Assembly: GCA_027687465.1 (NCBI GenBank)
Contig: JAQCQR010000008.1
Coordinates: forward strand, 1 to 64,000
Direction: 5' to 3'
Source of the DNA: Coriobacteriaceae bacterium AF08-21
Lineage (GTDB): Bacteria; Actinomycetota; Coriobacteriia; Coriobacteriales; Coriobacteriaceae
DNA length: 64,000 nt
The notes beneath the pieces were generated by a model. That model did not search any database. It worked only from the letters and a program-made list of their open reading frames with translations, and was not told the origin of the DNA. Below, piece by piece: positions 27,592-35,607 of the stretch. Each line of letters begins with the position of its first letter. Within the stretch, counting starts at the first letter, position 1. The position numbers and the translations under genes were made by a program.

Positions 27592-28446
27592 ATGGGCAAG
27601 TACGTAATCGTGGTTGAGTCTGGGTCGGATGTGACGCCGGAGCTCTGCGAGCGCTACGGCATCGTGCGCGTGCCCATGCATGTCACGATTGGTGACGAGA
27701 CCGTCGAGGACGGCTCGATCGATCCGCTCGAGATTTATTCGCGCTGCAACGAGTTTGGCGTGATGCCCAAGACCAGCGGCTGCGCGCCTGCGGATTTTGC
27801 TCACGTGTACGACCGCATTCACGCTGAGCAGCCCGATGCGACTATTCTGCATCTCGCGTATTCCGAGGCCACGACCTGCTCGCATCAATCATCGAAGATC
27901 GCCGCCAAGGGTCGCGACTACGTGTTCTCTATGGACACGCGCTTTGTCTCGGTAGGCCAGTCGCTCGTTGTCGTCGAGACCGCCAAATACATCGAGGCTC
28001 ACCCCGATGCCACCGTCGACGAGATCTTTGCATTTACGAATTCCGTCATGGACCGCGTGCTGCTGGGCTTTGTTCCTACCGATCTTGCCTTTCTTAAGGC
28101 GGGCGGTCGCTTGTCCAACGTCGCATTCCTTGGCGCCCATCTGCTCAAGATTAAGCCCTGCATTGAGGTGACGGGCGGCAAGTTCGTGGCGACCAAGAAG
28201 TTCCGCGGCTCTATGCTCAAGTGCGCCCGCGCCTTTATTGACCACATGGTTGCGAAGGGCGAGATTGACTACTCGCACATTGGCCTGGCGTATTCGGTGG
28301 GCCTTTCCCAGGAGCTGCGCGATGACATGGAGGTCTATGCGCATGATCTGGGCTTTAAGGACGTTACCTGGACTCAGGTCGGCGGCGTCATCTCGAGCCA
28401 TTGCGGCCCGACCGCCTTCGGTGCGGTGCTCACGCTTAAGGCGTAA
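27592..28446 (+). CDS. DegV-family fatty-acid-binding protein
   Basis: 284 aa. DegV (FakB-like) proteins bind a fatty acid, and some present it to the FakA kinase. Family features are the N-terminal YVIVVESGSDVTPEL, PKTSGCAP (about residues 61-68) and the late GGVISSHCGPTAFG segment. The ATG at 27592 is the family-like start; an ATG at 27568 would add 8 residues. The upstream 276-bp gap carries a GAGACGC...GCGTCTC hairpin near 27468-27507. No fakA gene is seen here. Confidence 0.87.
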   Translation: MGKYVIVVESGSDVTPELCERYGIVRVPMHVTIGDETVEDGSIDPLEIYSRCNEFGVMPKTSGCAPADFAHVYDRIHAEQPDATILHLAYSEATTCSHQSSKIAAKGRDYVFSMDTRFVSVGQSLVVVETAKYIEAHPDATVDEIFAFTNSVMDRVLLGFVPTDLAFLKAGGRLSNVAFLGAHLLKIKPCIEVTGGKFVATKKFRGSMLKCARAFIDHMVAKGEIDYSHIGLAYSVGLSQELRDDMEVYAHDLGFKDVTWTQVGGVISSHCGPTAFGAVLTLKA

Positions 28447-28478
28447 GGCCTGGCGTCTATCGATATCTATTGCCTCGG

Positions 28479-28517
28479 CGGCGAGTGGGTTGTGACAACC
28501 TTCCCGCCGCTTTTGTG
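28479..28517 (+). terminator. Terminator after degV
   Basis: Imperfect stem GCGGCGAGTGGGTTG / CAACCTTCCCGCCGC, followed by TTTTG. Confidence 0.6.
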
Positions 28518-28632
28518 TGGGGCCAAATAGAACAACCCAATTGACCACTAAACCGTTTCACCATCATGCGTATGGGCTAGAATGGCTCTGGCATTTATGT
28601 AACTAAAACCAATGAGAGGCAAGGTAGCGGGA

Positions 28633-29451
28633 ATGGCTGAGATGACGCTCGAGGGTGTGGACGCTCGTCCCGAGGACTCCGCGTTTGCCCTGGGCCGCGT
28701 ACATTCGATCGAGACGATGGGAACGGTCGACGGACCCGGCATCCGCTTTGTGGTGTTTGTTCAGGGCTGTCCCATGCGCTGCGCGTATTGCCACAATCCC
28801 GATACCTGGTCGGTCAACGGCGGCACCATGGTGACCGTCGAACACCTGATGGATGAGTTCCAGAGTAACCACGAGTTCTATCGCAGCGGTGGCATTACGG
28901 TGTCCGGCGGCGAGCCGCTCCTGCAGCCCGAGTTTTTGGCCGATCTGTTTCGTGCTATGCATAACAACCCCGATGGCCGTGTACATACCTGCCTAGATAG
29001 CTGTGGCTATGCATTTGACCCCAACCACCCCGAGAAGTTCGATGCCGTGCTCAACGAGACCGACATGGTACTGCTCGATATTAAGCATGCCGACCCGGTC
29101 GAGCATAAAAAGCTGACCGGTTGCGATCCCGCACGCATCTTGGCGTTCGGCGATGAGCTGGCGCGTCGCAGGATCAAGGTCGTTATCCGTCACGTGGTGG
29201 TACCGGGCATTACCGACACGGTGGAGGAGTGCGAGGCGCTCGGTCGTTTAATCGCCCCGTGGCACAACGTGGTGGGCCTGGAAATGCTGCCATATCACAC
29301 CATGGGTGTCGTCAAGTACGAGCAACTGGGCATTCCCTATAAGCTCGAGGGCGTGCCCCAGATGGATACCGCGCGCATGCCCGAGCTGCGCAACGCCGTC
29401 ATGACGGGCATGAAAAAGCGCCGCGCCGAACTCAAAAACGCCATCGGCTAG
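28633..29451 (+). CDS. pflA: Pyruvate formate-lyase-activating enzyme (radical SAM)
   Basis: 272 aa. It uses S-adenosylmethionine and a 4Fe-4S cluster to abstract hydrogen from the PFL glycine. The cluster motif CPMRCAYC (Cx3Cx2C) lies near residues 43-50, and the SAM-binding GGE motif is SGGEPLL. The ATG at 28633 follows AAGG; an upstream ATG at 28612 is possible. It is 7.3 kb from the split PFL genes, separated by the sucrose locus and degV, whereas pflA usually adjoins pflB. It should act on the separate 83-aa radical subunit encoded at 21034. Confidence 0.92.
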   Translation: MAEMTLEGVDARPEDSAFALGRVHSIETMGTVDGPGIRFVVFVQGCPMRCAYCHNPDTWSVNGGTMVTVEHLMDEFQSNHEFYRSGGITVSGGEPLLQPEFLADLFRAMHNNPDGRVHTCLDSCGYAFDPNHPEKFDAVLNETDMVLLDIKHADPVEHKKLTGCDPARILAFGDELARRRIKVVIRHVVVPGITDTVEECEALGRLIAPWHNVVGLEMLPYHTMGVVKYEQLGIPYKLEGVPQMDTARMPELRNAVMTGMKKRRAELKNAIG

Positions 29452-29473
29452 CGAGCCGTTTTCGCCCCCAAGG

Positions 29474-29504
29474 GCACTCATTGGGGACAGACTTAAATGA
29501 GTGC
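29474..29504. repeat. P6 palindrome abutting a gene remnant
   Basis: GCACTCATTGGGGACAGACT then TAAATGAGTGC. It is nearly identical in reverse to 9812-9840. Its right end supplies the stop codon directly before the serine hydrolase fragment. Confidence 0.7.
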
Positions 29505-29722
29505 GCGATGGCATTGCGGGCGAGCATGTTTTGGTGCGCAACAAGGCAGGCTGGATTAGCGAGGATGGTTGCTATTCGACATGCGATGCGGGCCTTATCG
29601 ACATCGATGGCCGTACCTATGTCATGAGCGTCATAACATCGATGCCGTGGGGCGACCGCTCGAGCGAGGTTACGGCCGTGATTGCAAAGGCTCTGTTTGA
29701 TATGCGAGCTGCGCTGGCTTAG
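29501..29722 (+). pseudogene. C-terminal fragment of a class A beta-lactamase-like serine hydrolase
   Basis: A 73-codon frame matches only the end of this family. VRNKAGWIS stands at the KTG motif, followed by DAGLIDIDGRTYVMSV and a final helix AVIAKALFDMRAAL. The SxxK and SDN parts are absent. A TGA lies immediately upstream, provided by the P6 repeat. It looks like the remnant of a gene cut off at the repeat. It has no ribosome site of its own. Confidence 0.65.
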
Positions 29723-29800
29723 CGTGTTCGTTTGGCGAGGTCAAACAAAATGCTGGTACCATACCGTGGTTGAGAATTTCGTATAGGTTTGGGGAATGGT

Positions 29801-30541
29801 ATGGCTACCATCGCGATTATCGGTGCGCTCGAAAAAGAGATCATGCAGATTAAGGAAGAGCTGAGCGACGTTTGCGAGGCACGGGAGGCAGGCTTGACCG
29901 TTGTGAGCGGTGGGCTCGAGGGCCTGACAGTTGTCGCCACAACGGCGGGCATGGGCACGGTGAACGCCGCCGCTGCGACACAGCACCTCATTAGCAAGTA
30001 TGCTCCGCAGGCTGTTGTGTTTTCGGGCATTGCGGGCGGTTTGAACCCCAAGCTCCATATCGACGACGTGGTCATTGGCAAACGCCTGCGCTATCTGGAT
30101 ACCGATACCGCGCTTATCGCCGAGTCCGCACCGGGGCTCGAGGAGTTTGGCTCGACGCCCGCGCTGGTCGATATTGCCGTCGACGTGCTTGCTGAGCGTG
30201 GGTTTGTTGATGCTTCGACAAATGCAGTCGCTTCGAACGAGGGTACCAAGCAGTTCCTGGTCGGCACGATTGCCACGGGTAACCGCTTTGTGACGGGCGC
30301 CGCCATGCGCAACGACGCTGTCGAGGCGACGCATGCCGATTGCGTCGGCATGGAGGGCGCGGCAATTGCCCATGTCGCAACCAAAAATGGTGTCGATTGC
30401 CTGGTGTTGCGCGCTATCAGCGATAATTGTGACGAGGCGTACGATGCAATTTGCGAGCGCGAGTTCGATCTGTTCGAGTACGCGCGTGTCGCAAGTGACA
30501 TCACGCTCGATATCGTCCGCCGCATTGCCGCTGCGCAATAG
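29801..30541 (+). CDS. mtnN: 5'-methylthioadenosine/S-adenosylhomocysteine nucleosidase
   Basis: 246 aa. It removes adenine from MTA, SAH and probably 5'-deoxyadenosine, the by-product of radical SAM enzymes such as PflA. Motifs are IIGALEKE at the N-terminus, VFSGIAGGLNP, VGMEGAAIAHVA (substrate-binding Glu) and the catalytic Asp in RAISDNCDE. The ATG at 29801 has GGGGA upstream. It is followed closely by engB. Family call is strong. Confidence 0.93.
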   Translation: MATIAIIGALEKEIMQIKEELSDVCEAREAGLTVVSGGLEGLTVVATTAGMGTVNAAAATQHLISKYAPQAVVFSGIAGGLNPKLHIDDVVIGKRLRYLDTDTALIAESAPGLEEFGSTPALVDIAVDVLAERGFVDASTNAVASNEGTKQFLVGTIATGNRFVTGAAMRNDAVEATHADCVGMEGAAIAHVATKNGVDCLVLRAISDNCDEAYDAICEREFDLFEYARVASDITLDIVRRIAAAQ

Positions 30542-30579
30542 CGCGTCTATTTGTAAGAACCTACGACCAAGGAGTGTCC

Positions 30580-31170
30580 ATGGCCGATTCCATTAACTAC
30601 CAGCTTGCCAAGTTCGTCGCCAGCTACGGCAAGGTTTCGCAGATTCCCGAGTCTACCTGCCCCGAGGTGAGCTTTGTCGGCCGCTCCAACGTGGGCAAGT
30701 CGTCGATTATGAACAAGCTCTTTGGCCGCAAGAACCTGGTCAAGGTTTCCAGCACGCCGGGCAAGACGAGCAACATCAACTTCTTTGAGGCCGACGACGT
30801 ACATTTCGTGGACCTGCCGGGTTACGGTTTCGCCCGTCGCTCCAAGGCCGAGCGCGACCGCTGGGCCGAGCTTATCGGCGACTTTTTCGACTCCGAGCGC
30901 AGCTTTAACTTGGTCGTCTCGCTGGTGGACATTCGTCACGACCCCAGCAAGCTCGACCACGACATGATCGACTACCTACAGGGCAACGAGTTCAACTTTA
31001 TCGTCTGCCTCACCAAGGCCGACAAGCTCAGCCGCACCCAGCAGGCCCGTCAGGCAGCGGCCATCAAGAAGCAGCTCAACGTCCCGGACGAGAATGTAAT
31101 CATCACAAGCTCCCAAACCGGCACCGGCATCGACGAACTAAAAAAGCGCATCGCCGAGGCCTGCCTCTAA
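30580..31170 (+). CDS. engB: Ribosome biogenesis GTPase YsxC/EngB
   Basis: 196-aa small GTPase needed for 50S subunit assembly. G1 is GRSNVGKSS, G3 is DLPGYG and G4 is TKAD. It has the normal length for EngB. The ATG at 30580 has AAGGAG upstream. It is 38 bp after mtnN and probably co-transcribed. Confidence 0.94.
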   Translation: MADSINYQLAKFVASYGKVSQIPESTCPEVSFVGRSNVGKSSIMNKLFGRKNLVKVSSTPGKTSNINFFEADDVHFVDLPGYGFARRSKAERDRWAELIGDFFDSERSFNLVVSLVDIRHDPSKLDHDMIDYLQGNEFNFIVCLTKADKLSRTQQARQAAAIKKQLNVPDENVIITSSQTGTGIDELKKRIAEACL

Positions 31171-31201
31171 TCGGGCTGCAGCCCCTCAAAAGCTCTCATC
31201 T

Positions 31202-31248
31202 ATATCACCCTAGTGATAGTTATTGGTAAACTATCACTAGGGTGATAT
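31202..31248 (+). promoter_or_regulatory. Perfect palindromic operator before the DUF3990/HTH pair
   Basis: Arms ATATCACCCTAGTGATAGTT (31202-31221) and the exact complement (31229-31248) flank a 7-base spacer. Each arm itself contains a dyad, TATCAC-N4-GTGATA (31203-31218 and 31232-31247), so there are two 16-bp operator sites in opposite orientation 29 bp apart. It directly precedes the AGGAGG of the first gene. A TTGGTA...TATTTT promoter may lie within it. Confidence 0.75.
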
Positions 31249-31263
31249 TTTTAGGAGGTCGAT

Positions 31264-31947
31264 ATGGAGCTTTGGCACGGGTCGGAGGTTGTTGTCGAGC
31301 ATCCATCGTTGGATAAATGCAGGCAATTCAATGACTATGGGCGCGGGTTTTATTGCACACCGCATGAGGAAATGGCAATGGAGTGGGCATGTCGGACCGA
31401 GTCTGATGGCATTGCCAATCGATATGAGCTTGATTTAGATGACCTTGCGATTTTGGATTTGGAATCAGGTGAGTTCTCGATTCTCAATTGGCTTGCAATT
31501 CTGGCGAATAACAGAGAGTTCAATGTTTCAACGCCAGTAGCACGCGAGGGGCTTCGTTATCTGCTGGATAACTGCCTGATTGATATTTCTCCCTATGACG
31601 TTATTCGAGGCTATCGCGCTGACGATTCCTACTTTTCGTTTGCAAGACAGTTTGTCAACGGCATGATCTCGCTCAGGCAATTGCAGCGGATTATGTTTTT
31701 GGGGGATTTGGGCATTCAATATGCGCTCATGAGTGAGCGTGCGTTCTCGGCGATTAAGTTCCGCGATTGGAAGCAGGCCTCGGGAGCTGAGTTTTATCCC
31801 AAACGATTTGAGCGAGAACAGAACGCTCGACGAAAGTACCTGGATACGGTAAACGGATTTGACTCTGATGGTGTCGACATTAGGGATTTGATGGCAGGGA
31901 GGGTTGATTTAAATGATCCAAGAGTTAACGAATTGTGGGCCGAGTAG
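31264..31947 (+). CDS. DUF3990-family protein, putative ADP-ribosyltransferase-fold toxin
   Basis: 227 aa. The N-terminal LWHGSEVVVEHPSL and DYGRGFYCTPHEEMAMEWA are the DUF3990 signature, a family assigned to the ADP-ribosyltransferase superfamily and often encoded with a small HTH or DUF3791 partner. It begins after AGGAGG, 16 bp downstream of a perfect palindrome, and overlaps the HTH gene by 35 bp. Base composition is clearly more A+T-rich than the neighbouring housekeeping genes, suggesting horizontal gain. Toxicity is inferred from family and genetic layout, not shown. Confidence 0.8.
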   Translation: MELWHGSEVVVEHPSLDKCRQFNDYGRGFYCTPHEEMAMEWACRTESDGIANRYELDLDDLAILDLESGEFSILNWLAILANNREFNVSTPVAREGLRYLLDNCLIDISPYDVIRGYRADDSYFSFARQFVNGMISLRQLQRIMFLGDLGIQYALMSERAFSAIKFRDWKQASGAEFYPKRFEREQNARRKYLDTVNGFDSDGVDIRDLMAGRVDLNDPRVNELWAE

Positions 31948-32611
31948 GACATACCCCGTCTACTACCTTGAGGATGCAATGAACAACCTCGGCGACTGCT
32001 TTGACTATGCCGTTAACGATTATGGGGCAGAAGGATCGGAAGTTGCTGAACTCTTTTGCCTGAGCGGCGTAGCCCGCGAGTTCGAACGCGGCAACGCATG
32101 GGTAGTGTCGGGAAAATCGGGCGTTGAGCTGTTCGCGCTTATCGCTGAAAGGTCCGGCTATCAGAGCGGGTCTATACCGGATCGCACCTATCGTTTTGAG
32201 AAGACGCCAGAGTATTGGACAGGCTGGATACTGGCATATCTGCAGTGGCGTTTAGGGGAGTCTTTCGAAGACCTGCTGCATGTCGTTCCGTTTGACGCAC
32301 TGTGCAACCTGTACTACCCCTGGCATGAAGCCTCAGAGGAACGTGTGGCGAGTCTTGTTTGTGATATAGCGAAGAAAAAACCTTGTCAAACCAAGCTTGC
32401 GTTAGCGAGAAAGAAGCTTAAGAAAACCCAACAAGACCTAGCATACGAATCGGGTGTGTCACTCCGCTCAATCCAAATGTACGAGCAGCGCCAGAGAAAC
32501 ATCAATGAAGCTTCGGTAACAAGCGTAAGAGCCATAGCAAAAGCCCTCCACTGCAACATCGAAGACCTCCTAGAACCTGTCTTCGAATACAAAGAAACCA
32601 GCGCCGCCTAA
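31913..32611 (+). CDS. HTH antitoxin-like partner (DUF3791-like plus XRE HTH)
   Basis: 232 aa in three parts. Residues about 22-80 resemble DUF3791 (YAVNDYGAEGSEVAELF, KSGVELFALI). Residues about 95-150 hold a segment with EYWTGWILAYLQW that commonly accompanies these regulators. Residues about 160-225 are an XRE HTH (LKKTQQDLAYESGVSLRSIQ). The ATG at 31913 has AGGGAGGG upstream and lies inside the end of the DUF3990 gene, so translation is coupled. It probably neutralises the partner and binds the palindrome at 31202. In many genomes the DUF3791 and HTH parts are separate proteins; here they appear joined. Confidence 0.78.
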   Translation: MIQELTNCGPSRTYPVYYLEDAMNNLGDCFDYAVNDYGAEGSEVAELFCLSGVAREFERGNAWVVSGKSGVELFALIAERSGYQSGSIPDRTYRFEKTPEYWTGWILAYLQWRLGESFEDLLHVVPFDALCNLYYPWHEASEERVASLVCDIAKKKPCQTKLALARKKLKKTQQDLAYESGVSLRSIQMYEQRQRNINEASVTSVRAIAKALHCNIEDLLEPVFEYKETSAA

Positions 32612-32716
32612 ACCAAGCACACAGCCGATGCCCGCCTCTAGGAAGTGCTCCAGCCTAGCAAGAGCCCCTACCAATAAAAAGCCAAACTATCAGCCCGGCG
32701 CCCTTTCAAAGCGTGG

Positions 32717-32909
32717 GTCCCTGTAGACATCGCCGGCAATGTTGTTGTAGGGCCGCCCAAGGGCATCCCCTTAAAAACATTCCGCAGCACGAGGCCCACT
32801 TATCCGCAGCTCCGAAGGAGCGGGATAAGCGGGCCTCAAGTGCGAGGACGTTTTTAAGGGGATGCCCCTGGGTGGCCCGGACAGACCGATCGGCGATGTC
32901 TACAGGTAC
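32717..32909 (-). repeat. Nested palindrome, family P1 copy 4, reaching into thrB
   Basis: Read on the minus strand: outer arms with TACCTGTAGACATCGCCG (1 mismatch), a second arm pair with GGGGCATCCCCTTAAAAAC, box GTCCTCG, an inner GAGGCCCGCTTATCC stem, box CTGCGGAA, then the arms return. The outermost arm includes the thrB stop and last codons (32900-32909). Their inverted copy sits at 32717-32735. Confidence 0.78.
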
Positions 32910-33781
32910 TCGATTTGAGCGCCCTCGGTGTCGCACGTCAGAATGTGCGTGTCGCATTTGGGGAACTGCTCGCGCAGCTTGACCTGCAGGAACTTTGCCA
33001 CGATGGTGTCGTCGGTTACGGCCATGAGGGTCGAGCCCGAACCACTGATCCAGATGGTCTTGGCGCCGCCGTTAAGGCAGGTGTCGCGCACGGCGTTGTA
33101 GTCGGGGATGAGACGGCGACGATAGGGTTCTTGGATGCGGTCGTCATTGGCGGCGGCAATCAGGTCAAGGTCGCCGGTCTCCAGACCGCGCGTCATGCCA
33201 GCAATGCGGCCCATCTGCCACACGGCGGTAGAGAGCGGAATCTCCTGCGGCACGACCTTGCGCGCCTCGCTCGTATGTACCTCGTAGGGCGGAATCACGG
33301 TAATAAAACGCAAGCGATCGCTTACCTCGTAACGCAGACACTGGGGCAGCGAATCGGTCGGCGTAAAGGAGCAGACGGCGCCGCCCAAGATAGCGGGGGC
33401 GACGTTATCGGGATGGCCCTCGACCTCGGTGGCAATGCGAACAAGCTCGGCGCGGTCGACGGTGTGGCCTGTCAGTGCGGCGGCGGCCATAATGCCGGCG
33501 ACGACGCAGGTGGAGCTGGAGCCCAGGCCGCGGGCGACGGGCACGTCGGTCTGAATGTCGATAGCGACGGGGAAGGCCGGCTCGCCCCAGGCGGCCAGAG
33601 CATCGACAAAGCTCACATAGACCAGGTTATTCTCGTTTTGGAACTCCTCGGGGCAGCCCGTGATGGTGAGCTTGTCGGCGCGCTCGAAGGTGAAGTGCGA
33701 GTAGAGGCTGACGGCCATGCCGAGGGTGTCGTAGCCGATGCCTAGGTTTGCGCTCGTGGCTGGGACGGTGATTTTGATCAT
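32900..33781 (-). CDS. thrB: Homoserine kinase
   Basis: 293-aa GHMP kinase that phosphorylates homoserine with ATP for threonine synthesis. The N-terminal KITVPATSANLGIGYDTLG and ATP-binding PVARGLGSSSTCVVAG (about residues 80-95) are diagnostic. AGGAGG precedes the ATG. It lies downstream of thrC on the same strand, with a palindrome between them. Its stop codon is inside the P1 palindrome that follows. No homoserine dehydrogenase gene is in the window. Confidence 0.94.
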   Translation of the reverse strand: MIKITVPATSANLGIGYDTLGMAVSLYSHFTFERADKLTITGCPEEFQNENNLVYVSFVDALAAWGEPAFPVAIDIQTDVPVARGLGSSSTCVVAGIMAAAALTGHTVDRAELVRIATEVEGHPDNVAPAILGGAVCSFTPTDSLPQCLRYEVSDRLRFITVIPPYEVHTSEARKVVPQEIPLSTAVWQMGRIAGMTRGLETGDLDLIAAANDDRIQEPYRRRLIPDYNAVRDTCLNGGAKTIWISGSGSTLMAVTDDTIVAKFLQVKLREQFPKCDTHILTCDTEGAQIEYL

Positions 33782-33794
33782 GTGGGTCCTCCTG

Positions 33795-33906
33795 GCGTGC
33801 CTGGCTGTTTAGTTCGCTGCTCGGACAGTCCTGCGCAAGACGGAAAGCACATTAAGTGCTTTCCTTTGCGTGCGGAACTCGCGACGAACTAAACAGCCAG
33901 GCACGC
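33795..33906. repeat. Nested palindrome between thrC and thrB
   Basis: Perfect 22-bp arms begin GCGTGCCTGGCTGTTTAGTT (33795-33816) and return at 33885-33906. The centre is GGAAAGCAC/GTGCTTTCC. Flanking boxes resemble but do not equal those of P1 (GTCCTGCG, TGCGGAAC). It could partially terminate or process the thrC-thrB transcript. Confidence 0.75.
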
Positions 33907-33952
33907 TGTGCGCGTTCGTCATCATCCCGAGGGTTATCTGATAAAAGAAGGT

Positions 33953-33972
33953 GCGCCGGCTTTCGCCGGCGC
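33953..33972 (-). terminator. Hairpin after thrC
   Basis: GCGCCGGC/GCCGGCGC stem with a 4-base loop just past the thrC stop; only a weak T-rich tail on the minus strand. Confidence 0.5.
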
Positions 33973-33985
33973 TTAATAAGGGGTT

Positions 33986-35503
33986 TTAGTTGATAGCCAT
34001 CTTTTTTGCTGCAGACTCTACGTAGCCTGCCATCTCATCGACGTCGCAGACGTCTTCGAAGCGGACGGGTTTGGATTCGAGTTCGGCGAGCTGAGTCGGG
34101 GCGACCGTGTTGGTGGCCTGCTCGAGCACACGCATAGCCTCAAAATCGTCCTCGGGCACGTCGAGGCCCAGGGCATCGCAGCAGGCGCGCGGGAACTTGT
34201 AGGGGCTGGCGGTCGAAAGCAGCACGCGGGCCTTGGCGCCCTCGGCGGGAGCGACCTGCTCAAAGACGTGATAGCCGCAGGCGGTGTGCGGGTCGATCAC
34301 GTAGTCGTTCGCATCCCAGCAGCTCTTGATGGCGGCGCGAACCTCGTTCTCGCTGGCCCAGCCGCAGCCAAAGACGCCCTGAATCTTGGCCAGCAGCTCG
34401 GCGGGCACCTCGTAGCGGCCGGTCTGGGCAAGCTGCTCCATAAGGCCGGCAACGAGCCCGCAGTCGCCGTCGGACAGGAAGTACAGCATGCGCTCCAGGT
34501 TGGAGCTGATGAGGATGTCCATCGACGGCGAGATGGTCGTGAAGAACGGACGGTTGCGGTCGTAGACGCCGGTGGTCAGGAAGTCGGCAAGCACGTTGTT
34601 CTTGTCGCTCGCGACGATGAGCTTGGCGACGGGCAGACCCATGCGCTTGGCATAGTAGCCGGCCAGGATATCGCCAAAGTTGCCGGTCGGTACGCAGAAC
34701 TCAACGGCGTCGCCGGCCTCGATGGCGCCGGCGCGCAGCAGCTGTGCATAGGCGGCAAAGTAGTAGACGACCTGCGGCACCAGGCGGCCGACGTTGATGG
34801 AGTTGGCGCTCGAAAGCACCGTGCCGGCGGCCTCCAGGCGCTCGGCCAGCTCCTTATCGGCAAAGATGCGCTTGACGGCACTCTGGGCATCGTCGAAGTT
34901 GCCGCGGATGCCGCAGACGGCGACGTTATCGCCCTCCTGCGTGGACATCTGCAGATTCTGCACGCGGCTGACCTTGCCCTCGGGATAGAAGACGGTGATG
35001 CCCGTCCCCGGGGCGTCGGCAAAGCCGGCGAGTGCGGCCTTGCCCGTGTCGCCCGACGTGGCGGTGACGATCATGATGCGCTCGGCGCCGCCGTCCTTGG
35101 CAGAGGTACGGGCCATCAGACGGGGGAGCATCTGCAGGGCGACGTCCTTAAAGGCGCTCGTGGGGCCGCCAAAGAGCTCCATCACATAGGTCTGAGGGGC
35201 GTCGGCGCCCGGTGCGGCATCGAGTTTGACGAGCGGCGTAACCTCTTCGCTCGCGAACGTGCCGCGGTATGCTTCGTCGACACACGCCGAAATTTCTTCG
35301 GTCGTGTAATCATTCAGTAACATTCCCAACACATCTTGAGCGATTTCAAAGTACGATTTATCTGCAAGCGAGCTGATATCGACCTGCTGGGTGCCGAGCT
35401 CGTCCGAGACAAACAAACCCCCGTCGGGAGCGATGCCAGTACGGATTGCCACCTTACTTGAGCACGATAAAGTGCGTCCTCGTGTACTATGATAAGTTCC
35501 CAT
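33986..35503 (-). CDS. thrC: Threonine synthase
   Basis: 505 aa from the ATG at 35503, selected for its GAGGAGC site. This PLP enzyme converts O-phosphohomoserine to threonine. The PLP lysine lies in GGPTSAFKDVALQ, and the phosphate loop in TATSGDTGKAALAG. N-terminal YHSTRG is typical of the long (class II-like) threonine synthases. It is divergent from aspartate kinase (105-bp gap) and upstream of thrB. Confidence 0.94.
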   Translation of the reverse strand: MGTYHSTRGRTLSCSSKVAIRTGIAPDGGLFVSDELGTQQVDISSLADKSYFEIAQDVLGMLLNDYTTEEISACVDEAYRGTFASEEVTPLVKLDAAPGADAPQTYVMELFGGPTSAFKDVALQMLPRLMARTSAKDGGAERIMIVTATSGDTGKAALAGFADAPGTGITVFYPEGKVSRVQNLQMSTQEGDNVAVCGIRGNFDDAQSAVKRIFADKELAERLEAAGTVLSSANSINVGRLVPQVVYYFAAYAQLLRAGAIEAGDAVEFCVPTGNFGDILAGYYAKRMGLPVAKLIVASDKNNVLADFLTTGVYDRNRPFFTTISPSMDILISSNLERMLYFLSDGDCGLVAGLMEQLAQTGRYEVPAELLAKIQGVFGCGWASENEVRAAIKSCWDANDYVIDPHTACGYHVFEQVAPAEGAKARVLLSTASPYKFPRACCDALGLDVPEDDFEAMRVLEQATNTVAPTQLAELESKPVRFEDVCDVDEMAGYVESAAKKMAIN

Positions 35504-35607
35504 ATAACACTGCTCCTCGGATGCCTTGGTCCCAATCGGTGAAACCATGGTATCAGAGCGCGCAAAATAGGTTCGCAGAGGCTTTTTAGAAAGGTAACCT
35601 CCAGCCC

